Assembly: GCF_014698735.1 (NCBI RefSeq) | Contig: NZ_JACJTQ010000004.1 | Location: 1 to 64,000, forward strand | Length of the DNA: 64,000 nt | Origin: Anabaena catenula FACHB-362 | GTDB lineage: Bacteria; Cyanobacteriota; Cyanobacteriia; Cyanobacteriales; Nostocaceae | Direction: 5' to 3' | Shown: positions 17,277-28,119 of the stretch, piece by piece | Position numbering within the stretch: position 1 is the stretch's first letter | Layout of the letters: each line of letters starts with the position of its first letter | Made by a program: the position numbers and the translations under genes | Notes under the pieces: generated by a model | Told to the model about the DNA's origin: nothing | The model's database searches: none | The model's input: only the letters and a program-made list of their open reading frames with translations

Positions 17277-17946
17277 ATTGTTGTCATACCTAATGATTAA
17301 TATCAGGGCGGGAATTATTTATTTAAATGTATCAGGTTTTAGGTAATTAAAAAAATTGGTTTGGATATCTTTTTACAACAATTATACGCTCATTATTGAG
17401 TAGAGTTTTTAATCGAGTTCCGTGGGTTTAAGTCCCCCACAACTATCAAGCGGCAAGTATGTTACTCCCTTCCCAGTATAAGATTACTTATCTTCTTTCT
17501 TTCCTTCTCCTGTCGGAGACACTGCGCGAACGGAACGTCTTTAACGAACGCGTCCTATCCCTACGGGACACTATGGCTAACGCCACGCTCCGCGAACGTG
17601 AACGCGTCTTTGCGGTTCATTTAATCTGTATTCTTCTAGTGGGAAGGGAGTAGGCAGGGTTTAAATCCCTGTTGCAAAACTTAATTATGTATCCCTAGCC
17701 AGACCGGAGGCATTATTACGAATTACGTATCCCTAGCGGGACCGTAGGCACTATTACGAATTACGAATTACGAATTATTTAATTGTTATCGTCACACCCT
17801 CAGCCCTCTGAATTTTACTTTTTACTCTAAGCCGAGTTACTCAGCAATGTTTCGGTGACAGAAGAGGGATACCAACAACAGTCCTCACCAAATTTTCACT
17901 ATTCTGCTCTAAACTGAACGAAATTCAACGTTCCCTGGGAACAAAG
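17277..17946. other. intergenic, 670 bases, mostly repeats
   Basis: No supported gene. The stretch holds a candidate palindromic element at 17421-17668 and, at 17688-17775, two tandem copies of the TCCCTAGCGGGACCGTAGGC/ATTACGAATTACG module also seen at 2838 and 48600. A 64-codon frame at 17459-17653 is made of repeat DNA. The region must also hold the promoter for the large kinase that starts at 17947. Confidence 0.6.
17421..17668. mobile_element. candidate non-autonomous element (paired hairpin ends plus inner inverted repeat)
   Basis: Two similar hairpins, GTGGGTTTAAGTCCCCCAC at about 17422 and CAGGGTTTAAATCCCTG at about 17654, bound about 245 bases. Just inside is a perfect 13-base inverted repeat (TACTCCCTTCCCA at 17463-17475, complement at 17640-17652). 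Hairpins in the same orientation at both ends resemble IS200/IS605-type derivatives without transposase. This is inference; no transposase is present and the interior is other dispersed repeats. Confidence 0.4.
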
Positions 17947-20900
17947 ATGAAAATATACCGTTTAGCATCCTGGCTTAAATCTACTAAATTTATTTTTCAC
18001 CGTACTAATCAAAATTACTTTTACCATCTTTTTGGGCGATCGCTCCCCATTGCGATTGGTGTAATCATTTCAGTTGCTGTTCTTTTGCTGTGGCAGAATC
18101 TCCTAATATATCAGCATACTGAGATGACCCATTTAATTACTCAGGAAGCAAATACTATCAAAACTGAACTAAGCAGCCGAATTAACACACGCATTCTCGC
18201 TTTAGAACGGATGGCAAAACGGTGGGAAGCCAGTGGAGGGACTCTTCAGCAAGTATGGGAAGTTGATGCAGCCACTTATTTGAAAGACTTCAACGGATAC
18301 CAGGCAATTGCGTGGGTTGATGTTACTGCCCATGTTCGTTGGATTGCTCCCGTAAAGGGTAATGAAGTGGTACTCAATCTAGACCTAATGCAGAATGCGG
18401 AACGGCGAACTGCACTCTTAACTGCCCGCAATCTTCGACAAATAACGTTAACTCCTACACTAGAACTGAAACAAGGTGGTAAGGGCTTTTTGGTATTTTT
18501 GCCTCTGTATGTTGGGGAACAATTTGATGGCTTCCTTGTAGGAGTTTTTCAAATCCAATCGCTTCTTGATCGCATTTTGCAAGAAGAAACCATTCATGAT
18601 TACCAGATGGCTATTTTTGATCAGCATGAACTTATCTACAAACATGGTTCTTTGTCTGTAGTAGATTCGACCTGGCTTCAGACATTAACTATTGACCTGT
18701 ATGGGATTAATTGGCAAGTTCAGATTGCTCCCAGTTTAGCTTTATTACAGCAAAAGAGATCGCCTCTTCCCACCTTTGTCCTGATTGGAGGTCTTTTCAT
18801 CGCTTGGACGTTAGCGTTAACTTTGTATTTTGCTCAAGTTGCTAGAAGGCGTACTCATCGCATTGAGTCTATTAATCAGGAACTGGATCTCAAAATATCT
18901 AAACTTCATCAAACAGAGACTACTTTACAGTCAGCTATGACACTCCAGCAAGCCATCCTTGATAGTGCCAACTACACCATTATCTCTACTGATACTAATG
19001 GCACGATTTGCACCTTTAATGCAGCGGCTGAAAGATGGTTAGGATATACTGCTGCCGAAGTTATTGGCAAAACAACTCCTGCCATTATTCATGACTCAGA
19101 TGAAGTAGTACAACGAGCAAAAGAACTATCGCAAGAACTTGATCGTCTAATCGCCCCAGGGTTTGAAGTTTTTGTTACCAAAGCACGACTCGGACAAATT
19201 GATGAGCGGGAATGGACATACATTGCTAAAAATGGTTCTCGCTTTCCAGTATTGTTATCAGTCACGGCACTGTATGACCAGACGGGTATGCTGACAGGAT
19301 TTCTGGGTATTGGTAGCGATATCAGAAGGCGTAAACAAGCAGAAACAGAACTCAAAGAAAGCGAAGCAGCCATAAAATCTTTGTATAAAATTACATCTAC
19401 TCGCCATCTTAGTTTTGAAGAGCGCATTCAGAAGCTACTGGCTTTGGGATGTGAATTATTCAATCTTGAGTTTGGCATCTTGGGGAGGGTACAAAATAGC
19501 CAGTATGAAGTGATGGTTGTCCAATCGCCCAATAATGCCCTCAAGAAAGGTGATGTCTTTGATATTAAACAGACTCTATGCTGTGAAGTTTTAGATAAAG
19601 ATGAACCTCTGACGATTGAGCATACAGCAACTACTGAATGGCGCAACCATCCCGCCTACTCTGCATTTGGGATGGAGTCTTATATTGGAACACGAGTTTT
19701 AGTAGCAGATAAAGTTCATAGCACTTTCAGCTTCTCTAGCCATACACCTCGTGCAGAAAAATTCAAATCTGCTCATCAAGAATTGCTCAAGCTCATGGCG
19801 CAGTGGATTGGGAGCGAAATCGAACGCCAGCAGGCAGAGGAGTCTTTGTTGCAGAGTGAATCCACCCTCCGCAGCTTTTTTAACAGTGGCGCAATGATGA
19901 TGGGTATTGTAGAACTACATGACAACGATGTTCGGCATCTCTCAGATAATGTAACTTCTGCACAGTTTTTTGGTACTACCCCAGAGGCATTAAAGAATCA
20001 GTTTGCGACTGACTTGGGAGTACCGCGATCGCATTTGAACCTCTGGCTTGATCACTACCGAGAGGCGATGCAAACTCAAGCTCCAGTAAAATTTGAGTAT
20101 CCACACGCGACTCCTAACGGTGAAAAATGGCTAGAAGCGATCGTTTGCCCAATCGAAAGCCACCCCGGTGGGCAGCCCCGACTTTCATACGTAGTTGAAG
20201 ATATTACCGACCGCAAACAAGCTGAAGCAGAGTTACAGGAAATGAGTGATGCCCTGGAAAACGCAGTAGCAGGAGTATCAAAAATTGATTCCCAGGGACG
20301 TTACATAGCTGTTAACCAAGTCTACGCTACCATTACAGGCTATCAACCAGAAGAAATGTTAGGCATGGAGTGGCAACAAACAGTATATCCTGACGATATT
20401 GAACACATGATAAATGCCTATGATCAAATGCTCAGGGACGGTAGAGTAGAAGTTGAAGCCAGAGGAATTAGAAAAGACGGGACTCTTTTTTACAAACAAG
20501 TTGTGATGATATCTATTTATGATGAACAGCAGCAATTTGTTGGGCAACACTGCTTCATGAAAGATATCACTGATCGCAAGCTGGCTGAAGAAGCACTGCA
20601 ACAGCAGCTTCGCCAAACCCTCCTGCTCAAACAAATCACTCAGCAAATTCGTCAAAGCCTTGACACTAAAAAAATCTTTGAAACGGCTGCTATTCAAATT
20701 GGACAAGCATTTAAAGTAGAGCGCTGTGCAATTCACTCTTACGTTAACAACCCCAGTCCGCGAATTCCCATAGTCGCAGAGTATGTTGTTCCTGGTTACA
20801 CTTCTATACTAGATTTTGAGATTCCAGTTGATGGCAATCCTCATGCTGAAAAAATCATGGCACAGGATGATGCGATCGCTTGTTCGGATGTGTACGCCGA

Positions 20901-23205
20901 CCCTTTACTCCAAAATGCCCAATCAATTTCTCGGCAAATTGGGCTAAAGTCCATGTTAGCTATTCGCACCTCCTATCAAGGAAACCCCAATGGAATCATA
21001 GTAGTACAACAGTGCAGCTATTTTCGCCAGTGGACTCAAGAAGAAATTGAATTATTAGAAGCAGTTGCAGCACAATTAGGAATTGCCCTCGTACAGGCAG
21101 ATTTGCTAGAGCAAGAAATTCGCCAACGAGAAGAACTCACCTTGAAAAATTTTGCCTTAGAGCAAGCAAAACGAGAAGCAGATTCTGCCAATCGTGCCAA
21201 AAGTGAGTTTGTCGCCATGATGAGCCATGAAATCCGCACACCAATGAATGCCGTCATTGGTATGACTGGATTACTCCTAGATACAGAACTCAACCCTAAA
21301 CAGCAAGACTTTGTTCAGATTATTCGCAATAGCGGAGATTCTCTTCTGAGTATCATCAATGACATCCTAGATTTCTCCAAAATTGAATCCGGCAAGCTAG
21401 ATTTAGAAATGCATCCCTTGAATTTGAGGAACTGCATTGAAGGTGCAATTGACCTTGTGGCAGCTAACGCAGCCGAAAAAGATATTGAATTAGGCTATCT
21501 CATTGCCCCTCAAACTCCTAGCGTGATTCTGGGTGATGTGACCCGGCTGCGCCAAATTTTGGTGAATTTACTGAGTAACGCTATTAAGTTTACTGAGGCT
21601 GGAGAAGTCATCCTTTCAGTGACAGCACATATAATCAATTCTTCTGTTCCAGAAGAAGCGACTGTTTATGAAATTCAGGTGGCTGTAAAGGATACAGGTA
21701 TTGGTGTTCCTGTTGATCGCCTTCATCGCTTGTTTAAGTCCTTCAGTCAAGTTGATGCTTCAACTACCCGCCATTATGGGGGTACTGGTTTAGGGCTGGC
21801 AATCAGTAAGCGTTTGAGTAAGATGATGGGTGGCACGATGTGGGTAGAAAGCCAAGGCAACGTCGGTGGAACTCCTCCACCCCAATGGCAAGCCTGTACA
21901 AATCACCCGATAACTTCATTAGGTTCGACGTTCTATTTTACTATGCTTGCCCAATCTGCGGTTGATTCAGCGTCAGTAGAACTAATTGAGCAATTACCAA
22001 ATCTATCTGGAACACGCCTGTTAATCGTCGATGACAATGCCACTAACCGCAAAATTCTGACCTTGCAAGCCGAAACTTGGGGAATGATTATTCGTGCCGC
22101 TCAATCTGGCGCTGAAGCATTGAGTTGGCTACAACAAGGAGAGACGTTTGACGTGGCCATTCTCGATATGCAAATGCCAGAAATGGACGGATTAACCCTG
22201 GCAGAAAAAATTCATCAGCATCCTAATTGCCTTAATTTACCGCTATTAATGCTGACTTCAATAGGTAAATTAGATACTTCTTCTCAAATCTTTACTACTC
22301 ATTTTACAAATTGTCTCAGCAAACCAATCAAGCAATCTCAACTTCACGAAGTGCTGACTCATGCACTAGGGACGAGACTGATAAAGCTACATCAGCATTC
22401 CTCAAAAGCTCAACGCCCTGATACTAAGCTATCAAAAACATTGCCGTTGCGAATTCTTCTGGCTGAAGACCATTTAGTCAACCAAAAGGTGGCACTGCTG
22501 ATGCTAGAACGAATGGGGTATCGGGCAGATGTTGCTGCCAATGGGATGGAAGTTCTGCAAGCTTTACATCGTCAACCCTATGATGTGGTCTTAATGGACG
22601 TACAGATGCCAGAAATGGATGGTTTAGAAACTAGCCGCCGTATTTGCCAGGAATGGCTGGCTGATTCACGTCCACGCATTATTGCGATGACGGCTAATGC
22701 TATGCAGGGCGATCGTGAAGAATGTCTAGCCGCAGGTATGGACGACTACATTAGTAAACCCATCAAGATGGAAGAACTGGAAACTGCCCTTCGCAAATGC
22801 AATTTTCATCACCAAGTTGAGAATTTATCTAGCAGTTCTGAGCCGCGCACTTCCACTCATAACTCGTCTGTTCTTGATTTCCAAGCCTTAAAGTCTTTAC
22901 GAGAGATGGTAAATGGAAATCAGTCTGCTTTGGCAGAACTAATCAACTGTTACCTGACAGAAGCTCCCAAGTTAGTGCAAGTTATCCTTGATGCTAGTCA
23001 TAAGGCAGATGCCAATGCTCTCCGACAAGCCGCACATAGCTTAAAGTCCAGCAGTGCAACACTGGGCGCAATCCATTTTGCGGAACTATGCAAAGAGTTA
23101 GAAATATGTGGACGCAGTGGTAATCTAACGGTAATAGAAGAAGTAGTAGCACGCCTTCAAATTGAATACAACTTGGTCAAAGCTGCTCTACAAGAATTCA
23201 ACTAG
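17947..23205 (+). CDS. large CHASE/PAS/GAF hybrid histidine kinase with two receivers and HPt
   Basis: A 1752-residue multi-sensor kinase. In order: TM helix (about 35-52); an extracytoplasmic CHASE domain (about 75-230), a small-ligand sensor; TM (about 278-298); PAS; GAF (about 495-630); two further PAS domains; a second GAF (about 895-1055); HisKA with phospho-His H1094 ([12 protein letters not shown]); ATPase ([17 protein letters not shown]); receiver 1 with D1407 ([11 protein letters not shown]); receiver 2 with D1551 ([11 protein letters not shown]); and HPt with H1697 ([10 protein letters not shown]). This is a complete His-Asp-His relay in one chain. The REC-GGDEF gene begins 8 bases after its stop, so c-di-GMP output is the likely end of the relay. 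The ligand is unknown. Neither GAF shows an obvious chromophore-binding Cys-His. Confidence 0.9.
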   Translation: MKIYRLASWLKSTKFIFHRTNQNYFYHLFGRSLPIAIGVIISVAVLLLWQNLLIYQHTEMTHLITQEANTIKTELSSRINTRILALERMAKRWEASGGTLQQVWEVDAATYLKDFNGYQAIAWVDVTAHVRWIAPVKGNEVVLNLDLMQNAERRTALLTARNLRQITLTPTLELKQGGKGFLVFLPLYVGEQFDGFLVGVFQIQSLLDRILQEETIHDYQMAIFDQHELIYKHGSLSVVDSTWLQTLTIDLYGINWQVQIAPSLALLQQKRSPLPTFVLIGGLFIAWTLALTLYFAQVARRRTHRIESINQELDLKISKLHQTETTLQSAMTLQQAILDSANYTIISTDTNGTICTFNAAAERWLGYTAAEVIGKTTPAIIHDSDEVVQRAKELSQELDRLIAPGFEVFVTKARLGQIDEREWTYIAKNGSRFPVLLSVTALYDQTGMLTGFLGIGSDIRRRKQAETELKESEAAIKSLYKITSTRHLSFEERIQKLLALGCELFNLEFGILGRVQNSQYEVMVVQSPNNALKKGDVFDIKQTLCCEVLDKDEPLTIEHTATTEWRNHPAYSAFGMESYIGTRVLVADKVHSTFSFSSHTPRAEKFKSAHQELLKLMAQWIGSEIERQQAEESLLQSESTLRSFFNSGAMMMGIVELHDNDVRHLSDNVTSAQFFGTTPEALKNQFATDLGVPRSHLNLWLDHYREAMQTQAPVKFEYPHATPNGEKWLEAIVCPIESHPGGQPRLSYVVEDITDRKQAEAELQEMSDALENAVAGVSKIDSQGRYIAVNQVYATITGYQPEEMLGMEWQQTVYPDDIEHMINAYDQMLRDGRVEVEARGIRKDGTLFYKQVVMISIYDEQQQFVGQHCFMKDITDRKLAEEALQQQLRQTLLLKQITQQIRQSLDTKKIFETAAIQIGQAFKVERCAIHSYVNNPSPRIPIVAEYVVPGYTSILDFEIPVDGNPHAEKIMAQDDAIACSDVYADPLLQNAQSISRQIGLKSMLAIRTSYQGNPNGIIVVQQCSYFRQWTQEEIELLEAVAAQLGIALVQADLLEQEIRQREELTLKNFALEQAKREADSANRAKSEFVAMMSHEIRTPMNAVIGMTGLLLDTELNPKQQDFVQIIRNSGDSLLSIINDILDFSKIESGKLDLEMHPLNLRNCIEGAIDLVAANAAEKDIELGYLIAPQTPSVILGDVTRLRQILVNLLSNAIKFTEAGEVILSVTAHIINSSVPEEATVYEIQVAVKDTGIGVPVDRLHRLFKSFSQVDASTTRHYGGTGLGLAISKRLSKMMGGTMWVESQGNVGGTPPPQWQACTNHPITSLGSTFYFTMLAQSAVDSASVELIEQLPNLSGTRLLIVDDNATNRKILTLQAETWGMIIRAAQSGAEALSWLQQGETFDVAILDMQMPEMDGLTLAEKIHQHPNCLNLPLLMLTSIGKLDTSSQIFTTHFTNCLSKPIKQSQLHEVLTHALGTRLIKLHQHSSKAQRPDTKLSKTLPLRILLAEDHLVNQKVALLMLERMGYRADVAANGMEVLQALHRQPYDVVLMDVQMPEMDGLETSRRICQEWLADSRPRIIAMTANAMQGDREECLAAGMDDYISKPIKMEELETALRKCNFHHQVENLSSSSEPRTSTHNSSVLDFQALKSLREMVNGNQSALAELINCYLTEAPKLVQVILDASHKADANALRQAAHSLKSSSATLGAIHFAELCKELEICGRSGNLTVIEEVVARLQIEYNLVKAALQEFN

Positions 23206-23213
23206 GAAACAAG

Positions 23214-24185
23214 ATGAACATAACAGCATCCCAAAATAAAGTTCCTCTAATTTTAGTTGTTGATGATGAACTTTTTATCCGTATGCAACTGCGGCTGTCT
23301 TTGGAACAAGAAGGCTATCAAATAGTAGAAGCGCAAGATGGGAAAGAAGCGTTGACAGCTTTTGAGCAGAAACAGCCAGATATTGTCTTGCTTGATGCGT
23401 TAATGCCCGAAATTGATGGTTTTGAATGTTGTTCCCAATTACAAACACTCCCAAATGGCAAAAATACTCCCATTTTGATGATCACTGGACTTGATGATCG
23501 GGAGTCTGTTGATCATGCTTTTGAAGTGGGCGCTGCGGACTATGTTACCAAGCCAATTCATTGGGCTGTTTTGCGGCAGCGGGTGCGGCGGTTAATTCAG
23601 CAATCGCAACTTCAGCAGCAATTAGAAGCTGCCAATCGTGATTTGCAAAGACTTGCTTCCATTGATGGCTTAACCCAAATTGCCAATCGTCGTCGTTTTG
23701 ATGAATATTTAGAGCAAGAAAAACTCCGAATGATGCGATCGCACTTTTGCACTCATAAAACTAATTCAATTTCAATTTCCTTAATTTTGTGCGACATTGA
23801 CTACTTCAAGCTTTACAACGACACTTATGGACACCAAGCAGGCGATCTCTGTCTTCAACAGGTAGCTCAAGCGATATCGAGTGTTGTTAATCGGCCAATG
23901 GATTTAGTAGCTCGGTATGGTGGCGAAGAGTTTGTCGTGCTATTACCTGAAACCGATGCAAGCGGAGCCGCCCACATTGCGGAGCAAATTTGTAATCAAG
24001 TACGAACACTAGCCATTCCTCATGTTCGTTCGCTACGAGGACATATCACCCTCAGTGCTGGTGTTGCGACTAAGAACCCCTGTGTTGAATCTGAAATGAA
24101 AAATCTGATTGAGACAGCAGATCAAGCTCTTTATCGAGCAAAGCAAAACGGGCGTGATTGTTTCTGTACTAAAAACAATATATAA
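23214..24185 (+). CDS. response regulator diguanylate cyclase (REC-GGDEF)
   Basis: A 323-residue protein: receiver domain (1-125) with phospho-acceptor D61 (IVLLDALMPEIDG), a short coiled linker, and a GGDEF domain (about 150-320). The active-site motif is GGEEF (RYGGEEFVVLLPE), competent for making cyclic di-GMP from two GTP. An RPMD five residues upstream of GGEEF matches the RxxD product-inhibition site. It lies 8 bases after the hybrid kinase stop codon, so the pair is a likely operon: the kinase and its HPt should control this cyclase. The start is an ATG shortly after GGAAACAAG. Confidence 0.9.
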   Translation: MNITASQNKVPLILVVDDELFIRMQLRLSLEQEGYQIVEAQDGKEALTAFEQKQPDIVLLDALMPEIDGFECCSQLQTLPNGKNTPILMITGLDDRESVDHAFEVGAADYVTKPIHWAVLRQRVRRLIQQSQLQQQLEAANRDLQRLASIDGLTQIANRRRFDEYLEQEKLRMMRSHFCTHKTNSISISLILCDIDYFKLYNDTYGHQAGDLCLQQVAQAISSVVNRPMDLVARYGGEEFVVLLPETDASGAAHIAEQICNQVRTLAIPHVRSLRGHITLSAGVATKNPCVESEMKNLIETADQALYRAKQNGRDCFCTKNNI

Positions 24186-24320
24186 AAAATTTGGTTTGGA
24201 GATATTTTTATATTGTCTTTCTGTTCCCTAACTCCAGGAATAAAATTCTTTGTGATTCATAGTTGCGAATATTAAAATAATTGATACACTTGTTCTTTGA
24301 GCATCGGTTAACCAGCGCCT

Positions 24321-27300
24321 ATGGTGTACGTCAAGCGCGTTGAACTTACAAACTTCAAATCCTTCGGTGGGACTACTTCTGTCCCTTTGCTGCCGGGGTG
24401 TACTGTCATATCTGGACCTAATGGTTCGGGTAAATCTAATATTCTCGATGCTTTGCTGTTTTGTTTGGGACTCGCTAGTTCTAAGGGTATGCGGGCTGAA
24501 CGTTTACCGGATTTGGTAAATAATGCTCAAAAGCATAAGGGACGTTCGGCGCTGGAAGCTAGTGTGACTGTGACTTTTGATATTTCTGATGTCTCACGCA
24601 GAGGCGCAGAGGCGCAAAGTGAAGAGGCAGAGGGGCAGGGTGCAGGGCGCAGGGGAGATGGAAAAGAGGCAGAAGAAGAACTCAGCACTCAGCACTCAGC
24701 ACTCAGCACTCATGAGTGGAGTGTGACTCGTCGGTTACGGGTTACTCATCAAGGAACTTATACGTCGAATTATTATATTAATGGTGTTGCTTGTACTTTA
24801 ACGGAGTTACATGAGCAACTGAGTGACCTGCGGGTTTATCCTGAGGGGTATAATGTGGTGTTGCAGGGTGATGTGACTAGCATTATTTCGATGAATGCGC
24901 GGGAACGTCGGGAAATTATTGATGAGTTGGCTGGGGTGGCGACTTTTGATAGGAAGATTCGTCAAGCTAAGGCTACTTTGGATGAGGTGAAGGAAAAGGA
25001 AGACAGTTGTCGGATTATTGAGACTGAATTAACTGTACAGCGCGATCGCCTTTCTCAAGATAAAGCTAAGGCTGAAAGGTATCAAAAGCTAAAAACGGAA
25101 TTTCTACATAAGCAGTCTTGGGAAGCGGTTCTATCTTGGCGTTCTCTTCAAGCACAGCAGGAAAAGTTAACCGCGCAAATTCAAACTGGCGATCGCAATT
25201 TTACCGATTTCACTACCCAACTGACAACGGTTAACGCAGAAATTACTCAAAAAACAGCTGAACTTGAGGAACTTAATCTTCGCGTTAAAGCATTGGGTGA
25301 GGAGGAACTTTTGGCGGTACAAGCTTCTCTGGCTACTCAAGAAGCTGAACGCAAGCAACTCCAACGTCAGCAAAAGGATTTGGAAACATCCATAGCAGAA
25401 TCTGCAAGACGTTTACATCAATCTCATCAAGATATTCAACAATATCAGCTTTCTTTAGAACAAGCAGCACAACAACAAAATTTAGAAACGTTTCATGGAA
25501 CGTCTCTACAGGAAGAAAGAAATTTAGCACAACAAGCTTTAGAATCTTCTCGCGCTGCTGCGGCGGAAATTGCCACCGCTTCGGAAGCTTGGGTACAGCA
25601 ACAAACGGCTTTAAATCGCCAAATTGAAGTTTTGCTGCAAACTCTTGAACCCCAACGCACAGAACAAGCGCAATTACAAGAACGAAATACTCAATTACAG
25701 CAATTGCTTTCTGAACAATCTCAGCTAATTGGCACTTTAGAACCTGAATTGACAGTAAAGCAAGCTGAAGGTTTACGGGTGGAAACGGAATTTAATGCTT
25801 CTAGTCAACCTATCCAAAATTTAGCTGAAAATCTGGCTGCGACTGAACAAGAATTGCAAATTCAACAAGAAACCCAAAAGCGTCTTTTGCAAGAACAGCG
25901 AGAAAAGCAACGTCAGTTAGATAAATTAGAGGCACAAACTCAAGCACAGCAAGAGGTACAAGGAACACAAGCCAGTAAAGTAATTTTACAGTCGGGAATG
26001 CCTGGATTATGTGGTTTGGTGGTGCAGTTGGGAACGGTAGATCCTCGTTATCAGTTGGCGTTGGAAATCTCTGCTGGTGGACGTTTAGGACATATTGTGG
26101 TGGAAGATGATAGTATTGCCTCGGCGGGAATTGAACTGCTGAAACAAAAACGTGCCGGCAGAGCAACTTTTTTACCTCTGAATAAGATTCAAGCACCTAA
26201 ATCTGTTCAAGATGCAACTTTGCGTTTTGCGGATGGTTTTGTGAATTATGCTGCTAATTTGGTGGAGTGCGATCGCCGTTATCGAGATGTGTTTAACTAT
26301 GTTTTTGGGAATACGGTGGTTTTTGCTAGTCTTGCACAAGCGCGAAAGCAGTTAGGTTTATATCGCATTGTCACTTTACAAGGGGAATTATTAGAAACTA
26401 GCGGTGCAATGACTGGTGGGAGTAATACTCAGCGTTCAGCGTTGCGCTTTGGAACTGGGGAAGCAGCCGAATCTGACGAAGTTACAAATTTAAGAACTCG
26501 CTTGGTAGATATTGAACGTGTTTTAGAACGTTGTGCAGAAGCGATTTCTACTTTAGCAATTCGCACCAAAACTCTAACTCAAGAACTGACGGAAGCACGT
26601 CAAGCAAGACGGGAACAGCAGTTACAGTTGGAACAGTTGCAAAAAGATATTAAGAGTTTAACAGCACAATTGGCGACTACACGCGCTCAACTTTCCCAAA
26701 ATACCGAAAAATTCACCACGGCACAATCTCGTCTGGAAGTTTTAGATCGGGAATTACCAGGGCAAGAATCGCAACTGCAACAATTAAGACATACATTATC
26801 AGAGTTGGAAGCTTCCCAAACGCCTAGTGAATGGCAACAAATCCAAGCAATCATTAAAACTCAAGAGCAACAATTACGACAAAAAGAAAATGATTTAAGA
26901 GAAGCCGAACAAAGATTGAAAAATCTGGAAAATCAACAACAGCGTTTACAAGAAAAAATCCAAGAAGCGCAAACGCGGGTTTTACAATCTCAACAAGAAC
27001 AGGCAACTCTTAACAGGGAACAGGGAACAGTCAACCATCAACTAGTAGAACTGAATATCCAAATTACTGAAACTCAAGCCAGTTTGCGGAAAATGGAGGA
27101 GAATTTAGGGGAAGAGAAGCGAAAACGGGATGGGACAGAAACAGAAGTGCGATCGCTCTTACTGCGTCAACAACAATTACAATGGGAAATTGAAAAACTG
27201 CAAGAAATCCAGCAAAAGCGACGGGAAGAATTAGCAGCTTTGCAAACCCAATTGCGAGAATTAGGTGCAGAATTACCAAATCCCCTCCCAGAAGTTCCTA

Positions 27301-27965
27301 ATCAAGTCGATTTGGATGAATTGCAAAAAGAATTGCGGAGTCTAGCCAAACGCCTACAGGCAATGGAACCTGTGAATATGTTAGCGTTGGAAGACCATGA
27401 TAAAGTCCAAAGTCGTCTCCAAGAACTTACCGATAAATTAACCACATTAGAAGCAGAACGGACAGAATTGCTTTTACGGATTGAAAACTTTACTACCTTG
27501 CGACAAATGGCTTTTAAAGAAGCTTTCGACGCAGTCAACGAAAACTTTCAATCTATTTTCGCCACACTTTCCGACGGTGATGGTTATTTACAACTTGATA
27601 ATCCTGAAGATCCCTTTAACAGTGGTTTGAACTTAGTCGCACACCCCAAAGGTAAACCGGTACAACGTCTTGCTTCCATGTCAGGGGGTGAAAAATCCTT
27701 AACAGCCTTAAGTTTTATCTTTTCCCTGCAACGTTATCGTCCATCTCCATTTTACGCCTTTGATGAAGTTGATATGTTTTTAGATGGAGCAAACGTTGAA
27801 CGATTAGCAAGAATGATTAAACAACAAGCAGAACAGGCACAGTTTATAGTGGTGAGTTTGCGTCGGCCGATGATAGAATCAGCCCAGCGTACAATTGGCG
27901 TAACTCAAGCCAGAGGCGCTTATACTCAAGTTTTGGGTATTAAGTTGCAGTCATCTGACCATTGA
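24321..27965 (+). CDS. smc: chromosome segregation ATPase SMC
   Basis: A 1214-residue SMC protein. Head: Walker A GPNGSGKSN (32-40). Two long coiled coils flank a hinge (about 550-690, Gly-rich near GMPGLCGLVV). C-terminal head: signature MSGGEKSLTALS and Walker [14 protein letters not shown]. It condenses and segregates the chromosome as an ATP-gated dimer. Two oddities: residues about 92-132, inside the N-terminal head, are STRR DNA read in frame (SRRGAEAQSEEAEGQ and STQHSALSTH), and a second repeat piece (AACAGGGAACAGGGAACAG at 27012-27030) lies in the coiled coil. The last 190 or so bases are duplicated 5.7 kb downstream, which implies the 3' end was exchanged during insertion of the island that follows. 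Confidence 0.95.
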   Translation: MVYVKRVELTNFKSFGGTTSVPLLPGCTVISGPNGSGKSNILDALLFCLGLASSKGMRAERLPDLVNNAQKHKGRSALEASVTVTFDISDVSRRGAEAQSEEAEGQGAGRRGDGKEAEEELSTQHSALSTHEWSVTRRLRVTHQGTYTSNYYINGVACTLTELHEQLSDLRVYPEGYNVVLQGDVTSIISMNARERREIIDELAGVATFDRKIRQAKATLDEVKEKEDSCRIIETELTVQRDRLSQDKAKAERYQKLKTEFLHKQSWEAVLSWRSLQAQQEKLTAQIQTGDRNFTDFTTQLTTVNAEITQKTAELEELNLRVKALGEEELLAVQASLATQEAERKQLQRQQKDLETSIAESARRLHQSHQDIQQYQLSLEQAAQQQNLETFHGTSLQEERNLAQQALESSRAAAAEIATASEAWVQQQTALNRQIEVLLQTLEPQRTEQAQLQERNTQLQQLLSEQSQLIGTLEPELTVKQAEGLRVETEFNASSQPIQNLAENLAATEQELQIQQETQKRLLQEQREKQRQLDKLEAQTQAQQEVQGTQASKVILQSGMPGLCGLVVQLGTVDPRYQLALEISAGGRLGHIVVEDDSIASAGIELLKQKRAGRATFLPLNKIQAPKSVQDATLRFADGFVNYAANLVECDRRYRDVFNYVFGNTVVFASLAQARKQLGLYRIVTLQGELLETSGAMTGGSNTQRSALRFGTGEAAESDEVTNLRTRLVDIERVLERCAEAISTLAIRTKTLTQELTEARQARREQQLQLEQLQKDIKSLTAQLATTRAQLSQNTEKFTTAQSRLEVLDRELPGQESQLQQLRHTLSELEASQTPSEWQQIQAIIKTQEQQLRQKENDLREAEQRLKNLENQQQRLQEKIQEAQTRVLQSQQEQATLNREQGTVNHQLVELNIQITETQASLRKMEENLGEEKRKRDGTETEVRSLLLRQQQLQWEIEKLQEIQQKRREELAALQTQLRELGAELPNPLPEVPNQVDLDELQKELRSLAKRLQAMEPVNMLALEDHDKVQSRLQELTDKLTTLEAERTELLLRIENFTTLRQMAFKEAFDAVNENFQSIFATLSDGDGYLQLDNPEDPFNSGLNLVAHPKGKPVQRLASMSGGEKSLTALSFIFSLQRYRPSPFYAFDEVDMFLDGANVERLARMIKQQAEQAQFIVVSLRRPMIESAQRTIGVTQARGAYTQVLGIKLQSSDH
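24594..24717. repeat. STRR insertion inside smc head domain
   Basis: Contains GCAGAGGCGCAGAGGCGCAA and GGGCAGGGTGCAGGGCGCAG types and then four to five ACTCAGC heptamers at about 24680-24711. It preserves the smc frame and adds roughly 40 residues of low-complexity, charged sequence between two conserved strands. Confidence 0.8.
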
Positions 27966-28012
27966 AGCAGTCCGCAAGATTGCGTAAGATATGTAATTGT
28001 GAAGCGATCACT

Positions 28013-28092
28013 GCATAACAAATCATTAAAGCGGACAATATTTTGGTTTTTAGTTGAGGGCGATCAATTGCCGCTCAACTGTACCGTTATAC
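28013..28092 (+). other. attC-like recombination site
   Basis: An 80-base imperfect palindrome. Left end GCATAAC (28013-28019) pairs with right end GTTATAC (28086-28092). Inner left box GCGGACAAT (28031-28039) pairs with ATTGCCGC (28067-28074) leaving one unpaired A. Two 11-base arms between outer and inner boxes do not pair. Unpaired spacers plus an extrahelical base is the architecture of integron attC sites. It lies 48 bases after the smc stop and just upstream of the first island gene. Folding was done by eye. Confidence 0.5.
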
Positions 28093-28119
28093 GTCTTAAA
28101 TAGCAATAAGGGGTTAATC

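Noticed and set aside
17415-17445. tRNA T-arm-like GGGTTTAAGTCCC hairpins
   Set aside because: No acceptor, D or anticodon arms can be formed around either hairpin; better explained as ends of a repeat element. I saw no tRNA or rRNA gene in the window.
17459-17653. 64-codon plus-strand frame in the gap before the large kinase
   Set aside because: Its sequence is palindromic dispersed repeats (NERVLSLRDTMANATLRERE is repeat translation). No ribosome-binding site and no protein-like core.
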